The notes below the pieces were generated by a model, which worked only from the letters and a program-made list of their open reading frames with translations, searched no databases and had not been told where the DNA came from. A stretch of DNA of 64,000 nt from Cryptomeria japonica. Taxonomy: Eukaryota > Streptophyta > Pinopsida > Cupressales > Cupressaceae. Below are positions 11,030 through 21,232 of the stretch, one piece after another (within the stretch, counting starts at the first letter, position 1; each line of letters begins with the position of its first letter). The stretch is taken from NCBI RefSeq assembly GCF_030272615.1, contig NC_081411.1, positions 825,962,397 to 826,026,396 on the forward strand. The letters are read 5' to 3'. A program made the translations under genes and the position numbers.

Positions 11030-14000
11030 CAACCTTCAACTTTCTAATCATCACCATGTTCCGAGGCCTACTTAGGCAACCAATCAGCTTCTGTATTCCA
11101 TTCATGAGGAATGTGGATGAAAGACACCTTCTCCATAATAGTACTAATTTGTAGAATTTGGTGAACAATCCCTACCAGCTGCCAATGAATCCCACTCACC
11201 TTCTTCTCAATCAATAGGTTAACAATAATTTGCGAATCCGATTCGCAGATAACCTTCCGCCATCCCAACTCCAAGGCATGCTCCAGGGCATAGAAAATTT
11301 CTATTCCCTCCATTAAGTTATTAGACTCCTGCCCTTTATGCACCGAGAAGAAGAAAACCACCTCCCCCATACTATCCCTACCAACACCACCAATCTCAAC
11401 AGGGCCCAGATTACCCCTAGTAGAGCCATTGATGTTAATCTTGATAGACTCATCCTGAGGGGGCATCCACCTTCCCACCCTTTGAACCTTCTTCATAGCA
11501 CGTCTACCTCTCCTGACACAAGCTGAGGCGGGAGACATCTCCCGCAAACCCAACCTACTCACAATATCAACCTCACCTCTATCAAAAGGAAAATTCACCT
11601 CACATTTAGCTTCCACCGTCTCCCAAATCATAAAAATGATTCTATTCCACACTCGCTGAACTAACAGTCTGACCTCCCTAAAGATCCTCCTATTTCTCTC
11701 TAGCCAGATTTGCCACAGTATGAAAATGGGCCCAATATGCCAGACAGTCTGGAGAAAGGAGGACAAAATAGGAGGCCTGCCCAAATTGCTCCAAAACTCC
11801 ACCAAAGAATCTGCGTGAACACAAGGATGCTTCCACACCCCCCACCAGTAATGCCAAATAAGCAGAGAGAAAGGGCATCTGAAGAACAGGTGTGAGGAAT
11901 CCTCCTCCCCATTACCACACAATACATAGATGGAAGGCCCAAGGAATCCCTGCTTGCGAATATTGTCCCAAGTTAGACATCTATTCAAAGCCAAAGTCCA
12001 AGTGAAACAGTTACACTTCGGCCAAGAAAAATTATTCCACACATGTTTCCACCACTGTACCTCCCTCCCTTCCAATCTACGGGACAACAACTCCTAGTAC
12101 CCACTAGCCACATTAAAGAAGCCCTTAGGATTTAGGGACGAAGCAAGTCTATCCCTACCCTTGAGAGAACTACAGTGTCTACTTGCCAAAATGCCATGTA
12201 GCTCAACACACTCTTCATCCATCCCAACAACCGGCCATTCATTAGGAGCCTTCCACCGCTCCAACTCCAATCGCCCACACCTATAAACAACCTTAAAGTC
12301 GCTCACCCTAGACCACCCTGCGTCCAAGAACCTCTAGCAAAGATTCCTAAGGTTAGGAAATTGATCAATGATGGGGGGGTATCCATCCCAAGAGTCAAAC
12401 CATAAAAGAACCTCTTCCCTCCTCTTACATATCCAAAAAAGTCATTCCTTTATAAGAGAAGCCCCTTTCTTGAGAGTACTCCAAATTGTTGAGCCTTTTC
12501 CCTCAAGCGGGTATCTTGGGATTTCCTCTGGGATCCTCTGCATATATTTGTAGGCCAAAATCCTAGCCCAGCCTCGATCCTCTTCAACACACCACCTCTA
12601 GTACAATTTAGCCACCAAAGCCTGCCCAAATGAAATAGATTGCCTTAAGCCAAGCCCACTTGACTGTTTCGAGCTACACACCAAGTCCCAATTGACAAGA
12701 CACCATTTGTAGGAGGACAGGTTGCCTACCCATAAGAATTGCCTTGCTAGAGAATCCTATCCCTTCAAGAACCACTTAGGGGCCACTTGGAGTATACATC
12801 GATAAATCAGAAGAGCCTGAACCACTGACTAGATCAATTGAACCCGCCCAACAAAGGATAACCGTCTGTGTATCCAGTGTTCAACCTTCATGAATTATTT
12901 TTCAAAGATACCCTACCACGAATCCCTGGGAGGATTACCAGAAGAGATAGGAATACCCAGGTAAGTCAAGGGAAGAGAATCGACCTAGAATCTCAAGATA
13001 TGAGCAATCCTCCTCTGAATAGTTCTAGGTGTGTTGAAGAAGAGAATGAAAGATTCATCCTCATTGATCAACTGGCCTGAAGTTGCAAGATAAACATCCA
13101 AAAATTTACGCAGATTTGTGGCTTCTCTGATTCGAGCTAATCCCATTAGGGCCGTGTCATCAACAAAATGCAAATGGGAGTACGGATGCAGGTCATTACA
13201 CCAACTCCAACCTTGAATAATACCCAGACCCACATTATGCTTAATCAACCTCAACAGACCCTCAATCAAAAGAATGAATAAGTACAGGGAGAGGGTGTCT
13301 CCTTGGCGAAGACCCCTAGATGAACCAAACAACTCATTATGATCTCCATTAATTAGCACAGAGAAGGAGGTAAACATAACACAACTCATTACCCACTGGG
13401 TCCATTCATCAGCAAAGCCAAAAGGCCTAAGGATCTTCTGGAGAAAGGACCAACATACTCTATCATAAGCCTTAGCCATATCCAGCTTAATAAACATAGC
13501 TTTTTCCTTGGAGGTTGCCATAGAATGAACGGTCTCAGTAGCAATCATCACACCATCCAATATTTGGCAACCTTCCACGAACCCACTCCACTCCTTATAA
13601 ATGACATCCCAAGCCAATTCTTCAATGTTTCTACTATCAACTTAGAAATGATCTTATAAATCACATTACAAAGAGAGATAGGGCAGAACTGGCCTAACCG
13701 ATCAACCCCATCACACTTGGGGATTAGTGCAATGAAAGTCACATTCAAAGCCCAAACCATTTTCTTATTCCTTTGGGACTCTTGGACCACTTCCAATAAG
13801 TCCAAATTGATAATATCCCAAAAATCTTGAAAGAACTCAACCGGGAACCCATCCGATCCAGGAGATTTTCCTTTCCTCATGTGAAAAACAATCCTCTCGA
13901 GTTCTTCCAACAAAATAGGACCCATAAGCTGCTCATTCATCTCCCTATTAACTAGAGAAGGAATGCAAGCAAGAACCTGATTCTCCTCTTCCGATTCCCC

Positions 14001-15248
14001 CTGAGTATCCTCACTAAAGAGGGACCAAAAATACTATAAAGACTCTCTAGAAATCTCCTGCAAGGATAAACACTGCTCACCTCTATCATTGACCAGAATA
14101 AGGGAATTGCCATGTCTTCTTGCTTTCACTGAATTGAAGAAGAACACAATATTCTTGTTCCCCGCTTGAAGCCAATCAATACTAGCTATATGTTTCAAGT
14201 AGATTTCCTCCCTAAGCTCCCATTCCTCTAAAGCCTTGACTGCCCTGTCTTCCTCCCTAAGCAAGGCTTGAGACAAACCATTCTCTCTTATTTTACTGGT
14301 AATGCCATTCAACACTATTTGAGCAGCTATCTTAGCATGAAAATTTTTCCCGAAACACTGGCATTTCCACCGTTTAAGCTGAAACTTAATAAATTGCAGC
14401 TTCTTGGCAAAAGTGTACATAGAAGTGCCAAAGGCTAGCCTCCCTTTCCTCCACCACTCCGCAATATGATCTTGCAAAGAAGGATCTCGTAACCACATAA
14501 GCTAGAATTTGAGTGAAGGAGTGTGAGCAACCCAAGAAGAAGAAGACACCAACTTTATGGGCTAGTGGTACGACCCTCTCCAGTCTAGTATCTCAAAACA
14601 TGTGGACCACCCCCCACCAACCCCAAAACTAGAAACCAGAAAGAAATCCAACCTCTCCGCAATCCAATACTCCCCTACCCTCCTATTGTTCCAAGTGAAC
14701 AAACTATTACCAGGCTTAATGTCAACAAGATGCAAAGATGATATACTATCCCGAAGAAGGAAATAAGAAGGTTCCAATCGCATAACACCACCCTTCTTCT
14801 CACTCAACTCTAAGATGGCATTGAAATCAATCGCCATAATTTATGGATGAAAAGGGAACAACCCTTGCATAAAATAAATATAAGACTATAAATTTTGCTT
14901 ACCCTAAAGATCAGTGGGGGCATAAATGTTAGTAAACAAGATATATTCCCCAGTCTCAAGACTAGAGACAATCCCAGATAAAAAAGATCTGGAAGCAAAC
15001 CACCAAATTGGATGAATCCTCAAGGGGTTCCAAAGACAAGCCACTCCTCCAGAGGAGCCAACTGCCCCAATACACTGAGACTGGCTTCTCCCCCATAGCT
15101 TTGGCACCAAACCCAATATACTTTCCACATAAAGTTTAGTTTCTTGCAAGAAAAGGACATCAAGAGAATGACTCCTTATCAACTCCCAAACAACTTTTTG
15201 TCTAGGGCCACTGTTCAAGCCCCTCACATTCCATGATAGCACAATCAT
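11030..15248 (-). pseudogene. LINE-1 ORF2: endonuclease, reverse transcriptase, RNase H, broken
   Basis: The start MIVLSWNVRGLNSGPRQK at 15248 is the usual beginning of a plant L1 ORF2. The apurinic-type endonuclease follows, with FLQETKL and a DFNA motif where Gly before Asp is lost. Reverse transcriptase motifs are KGKSPGSDGFP and FIALIPK (about 13900-13730), KAYDRVCW and RGLRQGDTLS (13475-13300) and the catalytic HFVDD (about 13160). A zinc-binding region with CGNGEEDSSHLFFRC lies near 11900, and RNase H ends near 11070 with INGSTRGNLGP (first catalytic Asp replaced by Asn), CESDSQ and EWNTEAD. The frame is constant from 15248 to 13940 and from 13617 to 12090 apart from several stops. One frameshift lies near 13600-13900. 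It cannot make an active enzyme. Confidence 0.85.
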
Positions 15249-15758
15249 TTTGGGTGATTGGAAAAATGAGAATCCAGAGTCTTTACTGACTCCAAATCAA
15301 CCAAATTCTCCCCCATCAATTTGATCTTATCCAAATTCATCTTTTTGCCAACCATCAAAATCTTCTCCGTTGATCCTTTCTTAATGTCTTTTCTAATGAA
15401 GACCCAAATGTAAGGAGATCTTGTTACTTTTGACCCGAGCAGGTTCCAATTTCTGAGCTGCAGGAGAACCATTCCCTCCAGCCAACTTCACTTTAGCACT
15501 AGAAATGGGTCCCAATTGAGCCACTACTAGCTGATCCATCTCCATTTGCTGACTCCCAACTACTTGTAGAGCCTGGGTAGAGTCAGAATTCACACTATCA
15601 GGGACCAACCCTGATGCACCCTGATCCAAAGGAATTAACCCCGAGTTCACCTCTTGTTGGCTAAGGTCGTCCAAGGATTCAAATATGTTAAAGGTATCCT
15701 CCTTATGTCTCTCCGGCAGGGCCCTCTTTTGTTCTTTGTCTTAACTAGGACAAAACCA

Positions 15759-16660
15759 TCAACACCCACTACCCTCATCAGACATGGAAAATTTTCCTTT
15801 ATCAGCCCCATCTAGGTTACGGGTTGACTGTTGAGGTTGGCACACCACCGGTTTATACCTAGGACACTTGCGCTGTAAATAACCATACTGATGACACAAA
15901 CGACACCAAAATGGTAAAGTCTCATAATCTAATTGCTGAACCCAAGAATAAGAGCCCGCACACATATTTATAGCATATGGCAAGGGCTTACTAAGATCAA
16001 TTTCAACACAGATACGAGCGAAAGTAATTACCTTTCTCCCAAGGTTTGCATTGAAGGTCCAACTGGCTTCCCAAGCAATGAAGCGAGCATCCGCAACACA
16101 TCCCCCCAACAACATTCCACCGGAAAACACAGTAAATGAACCCACACTGAGACTCTATTTGGGAGCTCCTCCGAAGGGTTAAACCCCACATGCCAAGGTT
16201 TGATGAACAACCCCACCTGGTTGTAAAAATATGTGCCTCCTTCAAAAACCCTATTGTGATCCTCCATGCAGTTGAATGTAACCATGAAGTAGTTGTTTGC
16301 CAGTAGCATAATCTCCATTTCTCCTCCTAGTGCCCAAGTCCTCTGAGCCCAACTCTCCAAAAACTGTAGAGAAACCCTCATCCCCCAAAACTTGCAATAT
16401 AACGAGTGTTTTGAAAAGTATTCAACATCTTTAGCTATCATCTCCAAAGGAATAACCAACCTCAGCCTCTCACTGCATCTCTCCAGACAACCATTAATCT
16501 TCGTAATCCGATTGCCACCAGCACTACCAAACCCTGAATCTAAGACAAAAAAATAATTATCAAAAGTCTTGACACTTTGGGATGGGGATTTTGAACCCAC
16601 CGCAACACAGAAATCCATGTTGGGAGATGCCTTCGAGGCCTCTCCACCAATACTAGACAT
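15759..16660 (-). pseudogene. LINE-1 ORF1: DUF4283-like RNA-binding protein, frameshifted
   Basis: From 16660 the minus strand reads MSSIGGEASKASPNMDF. A typical plant LINE ORF1 core follows: KDVEYFSKHSLYCKFWG, then MVTFNCMEDHNRVFEGG and an FIKPWHVGFNP motif near 16200, ending in SVWVHLLCFPVE. A change of frame near 16100 leads to the continuation at 16145-15759, which contains a zinc-knuckle relic CRLCHQYGYLQRKC with Tyr in place of the expected His. The protein should bind element RNA and form the ribonucleoprotein with ORF2 product. A Gln/Ser-rich tail may run on to about 15393 in another frame. Upstream GC-rich open frames to 16967 are probably 5' leader. Confidence 0.75.
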
Positions 16661-17192
16661 TGCACCTCACGATAAACCCACACCCCAAAGGGAGATGAGC
16701 AAGGGATCCACACACCCCTCCAAGGTACTAAACACCCACCCCTCCCAAGCTCCACCAAAGGGCAGATTGGACCACAACCCCCCTTCCCCATAGGGTATCC
16801 ACGAACCCGCAGGGAAACCCGAGCCCCAGCCACACGAAGCACCTACCCACCTCCCACATGCCACCACACCTCCACCTACACCCGCTACCCCATAAGCAGA
16901 TCCTCCCCTCCTTGCACGAACACCCACCGCCCTCCCCCTGACGCACTAGCAAGCAGATACTGCTCACGAGCTAGGGCTTCAATGCCCTAGCTCGAACCTT
17001 GCAACCGTCCTTTGCGCATGACTCTATCCAATGGAAAGAAAAATCCTAAAAATGTTATTATATTATAAAATTTTATATTTTATTAGCTATCTTACATTTT
17101 AATGTGTTTTCATTTTATTTATTAGTAGTGATAGCAAGTTTACCATTTATTTAATGTTTAATTGTTACATATTAACTAGCATCCATATCCTT

Positions 17193-17411
17193 ATTATCTA
17201 AAAACTTCTAGATTAGATTGTGTAGAATTTTTTTATATTGTTTTGGATCACACTCTGTGATCCATCATCAAGATGATAGAGAGAGTTGAAGGATAATTTT
17301 TTTTTTCTCCTTCAACTCTCTTTATCATCCCGATCGATCACAGAGTGTGATCTGAAACATTGATGTAAAAAAAATCTACACAATGTAATCCAGAAGTTTT
17401 TTGGTAATTAT
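17193..17411. mobile_element. Fold-back element (MITE-like), about 105-bp arms
   Basis: The left arm at 17193-17296 and the right arm at 17305-17411 are inverted copies: AAAAACTTCTAGATTA against TGTAATCCAGAAGTTTTTT at the outer ends, and AGAGTTGAAGGA against TCCTTCAACTCT at the centre. Identity is about 80 percent by eye and the loop is a T-run. Each arm carries its own 17-base palindrome, GATCACACTCTGTGATC and GATCACAGAGTGTGATC. Flanking TTAT/TTATT may be remnants of a 3-bp TTA or TA-type duplication, which is not certain. A MITE is the simplest reading. Confidence 0.7.
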
Positions 17412-17651
17412 TCTATGGATTGTGGAAACTTGATATCATTAATCCATATCTTAACAAATATACATAAATCATCAAGAGAGAGATAATTATCAAGGCTTCT
17501 ATTAAATTTTCTCCACTAATCCACTTAAATAATACATTTTTATAATTGTATATAGTAATTTTTTTACCATGAATATATTATTTTATCAATGCAAATATTT
17601 TATTACTAGCATACCTAAATTTTTAAAAATTAAGTAAAATACACGAGAAAT

Positions 17652-17964
17652 ATCAAGGTTGAAAATATTTGTAATGAGATTGAATTGAAACATTTGATAT
17701 ATTTATTTTCTATAAAAAAGAAAAGATTGTTGTAAATTTAATACCACAATTGTGAACCACTAACAAAGTAAAATTATGTAAATTCAAATTTCATTGAAAT
17801 TGGAATATTTCCAAAATAATTTGTGTTAGCTAACCATTTATGTGTTGGTAATAAGTTTGAACCAACATTTATAAAACAACAATAATACTTTGAGAAGCAA
17901 GTCTGCACCCATTTTTATGTATTATGTGACATCTTGCTCACTTGCATCAAAATTATTATTAGTT
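17652..17964 (+). repeat. Direct duplication, unit 1 (about 313 bp)
   Basis: The block from ATCAAGGTTGAAAATATTTG to ATTATTAGTTT is repeated immediately downstream at 17965-18105 plus 18862-19095, where a LINE-derived insertion splits the second unit. Shared landmarks are TGTTAGCTAACCATTTATG, TTTGAACCAACATTT and TTTGAGAAGCAAGT. There is no coding signal. Confidence 0.8.
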
Positions 17965-18087
17965 TATCAACCTTGAAAATATTTGTAATGAGATTGAATT
18001 GAAAATATAAATATTTAACATTTGATATATTTATTTTCTTAAAAAAAAGAGATTGTTGTAAGGTTAATACCGCAATTATGAACCATT

Positions 18088-18879
18088 AACAAAGTAAAAT
18101 GATTTGACATATCGCTGGCCCTCCCTAGGGATGATGTTTCTTATGGTCGGGGATAGGCCTTGGACTCAACTGCTGGATTATGAGGGCCTCCCGTTTCAAA
18201 GGTGCTGCTGACTGTTCTCTCTCTCGTCACAAAGGTGCTGCTACTTGGTGGAAGGATGCTACAGATGACCACTTGACGATTAATGCTTCAGATTCTGTTT
18301 CGGTTGATTCATCTCAAGATGAGGTGCCCCTTACTGCTGATGAAGCCTTGGTTGATGTTACTATTGTTGCGACCCCTTCCGCCCCCTTGGATCCTCCTGC
18401 TGCTTCTCCTCCTCACTTTCACTCTGCTCTTGGCGTCTCTTCTCTTGTTGCTACTCCGCTGCATCAGCCTGTTGCCACTTTGCAACAACAAGTCTGGCAG
18501 TGACTCTGTAGGGTATTCCCTGCTTGTTTCTTCTTCGAAAGTTCCTACTGACAATGTTGCCTGGACGATTGTTTGTCATAGGCGGAAAGGAAAATCTAAC
18601 TACCTTTCCCAAGCCCTCCTTTCTCAAGATTTAGGGTTTTCTCCCCCCTCTTGATTTGGATTGGGTGTTGATGGTTTGACAGGTTGGTTAGGTTGGTCCG
18701 ACTTTGTCCTTTTGGGGTTTGCACTTTTGTAAAGGGTCAACGCCCTTCTTAATGCTGCTTTGTTTTGAAAACAATTAGCAATTGTTATCACTAATTGTAG
18801 AGGGATTATGGTCTCTTTGTTAAGGGTCAACGCCCTAGTTAACGCTGCTTTTTTAATAAAAAACAAAGTAAAATTATTT
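18088..18879 (+). mobile_element. ORF1-only LINE copy B, 5'-truncated, 18-bp TSD
   Basis: The insertion at 18106-18861 is flanked by AACAAAGTAAAATGATTT (18088-18105) and AACAAAGTAAAATTATTT (18862-18879), 17 of 18 matching. The intact sister repeat (unit 1 at 17652) shows what the uninterrupted site looks like. It begins inside ORF1, keeps the region DYEGLPF ... CSLSRHKGAATWWKDATDDH, and ends with two tandem copies of the 3' motif AAGGGTCAACGCCCT...AACGCTGCTTTTTTAATAAAA. Endonuclease and reverse transcriptase are absent, as in copy A. Confidence 0.85.
18106..18652 (+). pseudogene. LINE ORF1 C-terminal part, broken
   Basis: Open pieces in different frames cover the end of a LINE ORF1. The longest (18180-18503, 107 codons) contains CSLSRHKGAATWWKDATDD, the segment just after the zinc knuckle in this family. 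The knuckle itself is deleted, because the frame jumps after GLPF. A second piece ends AWTIVCHRRKGKSNYLSQAL with the stop at about 18652. The corresponding positions in copy A (4240-4660) align in the same order. No protein can be made. Confidence 0.6.
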
Positions 18880-19178
18880 ATATTCAAATTTTATTGTAAT
18901 TGGATTCGTACAATCAAATGTCAAATAACATTTTCAAAATATTTGTGTTAGCTAACCATTTATGCATTGGTAATAAATTTGAACCAACATTTGAACAATA
19001 GCAATAATACTTTGAGAAGCAAGTATACACCCATTTTTGTGTATTATGTGACATCTTTCTCACTTGCATCAAAATTACTATTAGTTTTTACATTAATATT
19101 AAATAGGTAAAGATATAAATTTTCCAAACTTATTACAAAGTCGTATATATGATTTTAAAATTTAAAGAAATATATGTT

Positions 19179-19399
19179 TTGATTAATTAAAAACAGGTTT
19201 TTGAAAGGAACCCGGAACCTTGTTACATAGCAGGAGACAGATAAAGCGTTAAAGAGGCAAGAAATAACAGTGCTTGGACACCCATACAAGGAACAAATCC
19301 CAATTAAAACAAAAAGGGATTACAAGACAAAGAGAACAACACAAGACAACCTAAGGACAACACAAAGACAACACCGAGACAACACAAGGCCAAGGACAT
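19179..19399 (-). other. LINE-2 3' untranslated region with TTGTGTTGTC repeats
   Basis: After the ORF3 stop the minus strand has several copies of TTGTGTTGTC-like motifs at roughly 13-bp spacing (about 19390-19330). An unstructured stretch follows and ends AAAAACCTGTTTTTAATTAATC at the TSD. There is no long poly(A). The repeated motif could be part of the template-recognition region of the element, which is inference. Confidence 0.6.
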
Positions 19400-21232
19400 C
19401 TAGATGTTTCTTATGAGTTCTTTCGCATGAACCACCATCTGCTTCATATTGACCGCAGAGTTTCTCATATCATCCAACTCTTTTTCCTTGATACCAATTT
19501 GATTCCGAGTGTTGGCCCTTGTTCTTTTTTCATGACCCTTCTTCTTAGTCTGATCCTTCTCATCCTCCTTGCCTTTAATTTGTTCAAATTTATTTATCAA
19601 CATGTTAACATGGTCAACCGTGGCCTTAAGGATCTGGAAGTTTTGCTCAACAATACTCTTCATAGTGAGCTCCATCTTATCCACTCTATTGACCAGATTG
19701 TTCAGGTTAGTTTCCAAACCCTTATCATCTCGGATCCCTTCCACCTCCTTCACCTTCATTTCCATTTCCAGAATTTTGCTAACCATAGCCTCAATTGCTT
19801 CAGCTTTGTTAATAGCAACCATTAATTCTTTAATGTTCTCAGAAAGAGGCTTCTCACCCATAGTTGCCTTTTTGATCATATTGAGATCAGTCTTCAAGTC
19901 ACCAATCTCTTTCGCCATTTTGCTAATGACCTCACAGAAACCCTTGATGCTGTCATTACCAATGGCACCATGAAAGACATTTTGATTGCCCATGTTGTTC
20001 TCCGGACCCTCATTCTGTATTCTCTGTGTGTTCAGATTCTCCCCATGGTCACCATCCAACATTTCATCTTCCTCCTTACCCTTATTATTGTCAATTTTTT
20101 CGACCTCAGGATCCTCATCAGAAGAAATAATAATCTTCCTTTTCACCTTATTTATCCTCTTACTGGTCTTCTTGGTCCTTTGGGTTTGCGTACCCATTCC
20201 CTTTCTCTTCTTGCTTTTTATGATTTTATCATCAAAAGACTCATCCTCGGAGTCCGAAGGGTTAGAATCCACAACATTCCCCTTGCACTTTCCCTTGGTC
20301 TTCCCCTTGTTGCTAAAATCCTTAGACTCACCCTCAATTTCAGAATAGAGATTGAACCCACTATTCTCACTTTCAGTATCATCATCCCTAATTTGTCCGC
20401 CTTTACTAATGGGTTTCTCAACAAGTTTCCCCTTCAACATCTTATAAACTAAAACCATTAAACCCTGGTGGAGGGCGTGATCTCTTTGAGAATTTTTCTG
20501 CATTTCACGAATAGTATGATCCATAGAGCAGGCAAGATAGTAAGGCAAACTAACCTTGTCACCATGGCGAAAGTGGTTGAGCAGCACAAAGTGATGCCCA
20601 TAAGCACTTGTGAATCTCCCGTCCAGAGTGATGTAGTTGATGGTGGCAAACAACACAAACCTCCACGACTTGCAAATACGCTTAGGGGAATAGTAGGGAT
20701 TATTCGCCTTCACCACTTTCCTTTTTCCTCCATCCGTGACAGGAAACCTATCCACGACCTTGTCAGACACACTTTGGTCTCTGTAAAATTTCATACCTTC
20801 TTTCACCATACCCGTAGCTTCAGCAATGACATCTTCGTCCACTTGCATCATCTGGGTGCCAACAAGAACCTTACCATTCTTCCAGTTTTTTATGAAATGC
20901 TTAGTGATAGTAGGGTCTTTGTCACAGAGCCTTTCCATAAAAACATTCAAACCTCCTTCTTGAAGAATCTCCCAGACTTCATTATTTTTCTTCCAATCCA
21001 AGCAAGAAGCTGGTTCAAACCTCTTTTTATTACCCCCCATTTTATCCTTAAATTCCCAATTCTTCCTTATCGCAACTCTGTTATTTTCTCTGCAGTCTCT
21101 GTGAAAAAACCTAACAATTTTATTGTTGTTATGAAGAGTCACCCATAATCCGTGCCAAGTAAACATGATATGACAAATAAGACAAGCCTCGCTGCCGTTG
21201 TGATCAATCATAGAAAAATGAGGAAAAGGCAT
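19400..21232 (-). CDS. LINE-2 ORF3: 610-aa protein, globular domain plus coiled coil, intact frame
   Basis: The start codon overlaps the ORF2 stop as TAATG (stop 21234-21232, ATG 21232-21230). This arrangement is used for termination-reinitiation in some insect non-LTR elements. Residues 1-260 look globular: CLICH at 17-21, VDEDVIAEATG at 131-141, YITLDGRF at 200-207 and LLNHFRHGDKVSLPYYL at 218-234. The style resembles uncharacterised plant transposon-associated proteins. Residues 280-400 are acidic/Ser-rich with basic clusters (KSKKRKG about 340, KVKRK about 363) that could be nuclear-localisation signals. Residues 430-560 have a strong heptad pattern, and a basic KKKGHEKRTR follows at about 563. 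No enzyme motif is seen. A gag- or chaperone-like RNP role is inference. It is uninterrupted although ORF2 just upstream carries about ten lesions. Function unknown. Confidence 0.75.
   Translation of the reverse strand: MPFPHFSMIDHNGSEACLICHIMFTWHGLWVTLHNNNKIVRFFHRDCRENNRVAIRKNWEFKDKMGGNKKRFEPASCLDWKKNNEVWEILQEGGLNVFMERLCDKDPTITKHFIKNWKNGKVLVGTQMMQVDEDVIAEATGMVKEGMKFYRDQSVSDKVVDRFPVTDGGKRKVVKANNPYYSPKRICKSWRFVLFATINYITLDGRFTSAYGHHFVLLNHFRHGDKVSLPYYLACSMDHTIREMQKNSQRDHALHQGLMVLVYKMLKGKLVEKPISKGGQIRDDDTESENSGFNLYSEIEGESKDFSNKGKTKGKCKGNVVDSNPSDSEDESFDDKIIKSKKRKGMGTQTQRTKKTSKRINKVKRKIIISSDEDPEVEKIDNNKGKEEDEMLDGDHGENLNTQRIQNEGPENNMGNQNVFHGAIGNDSIKGFCEVISKMAKEIGDLKTDLNMIKKATMGEKPLSENIKELMVAINKAEAIEAMVSKILEMEMKVKEVEGIRDDKGLETNLNNLVNRVDKMELTMKSIVEQNFQILKATVDHVNMLINKFEQIKGKEDEKDQTKKKGHEKRTRANTRNQIGIKEKELDDMRNSAVNMKQMVVHAKELIRNI

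Larger units (their letters stand above)
10859..17054 (-). mobile_element. LINE-1: near full-length L1-type LINE, 6.2 kb, degraded
   Basis: Reading on the minus strand, the element begins near 17046 with a GC-rich 5' region. It carries ORF1 (DUF4283-like plus zinc knuckle) and ORF2 (endonuclease, reverse transcriptase, zinc-binding region, RNase H), and ends near 10867 with CAATAAAG. TAAAAATG at 10859-10866 and 17047-17054 may be the target-site duplication, but 8 bp in AT-rich DNA is only moderate support. No long poly(A) is left. It differs from LINE-2 in sequence and has no ORF after RNase H. Confidence 0.8.
17965..19095 (+). repeat. Direct duplication, unit 2, split by an insertion
   Basis: Unit 2 runs 17965-18105 and resumes at 18862-19095. 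Compared with unit 1 it has a 25-bp extra stretch around 18905-18935. The insertion between the two parts is the ORF1-only LINE copy B, so the duplication is older than that insertion. Confidence 0.8.
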
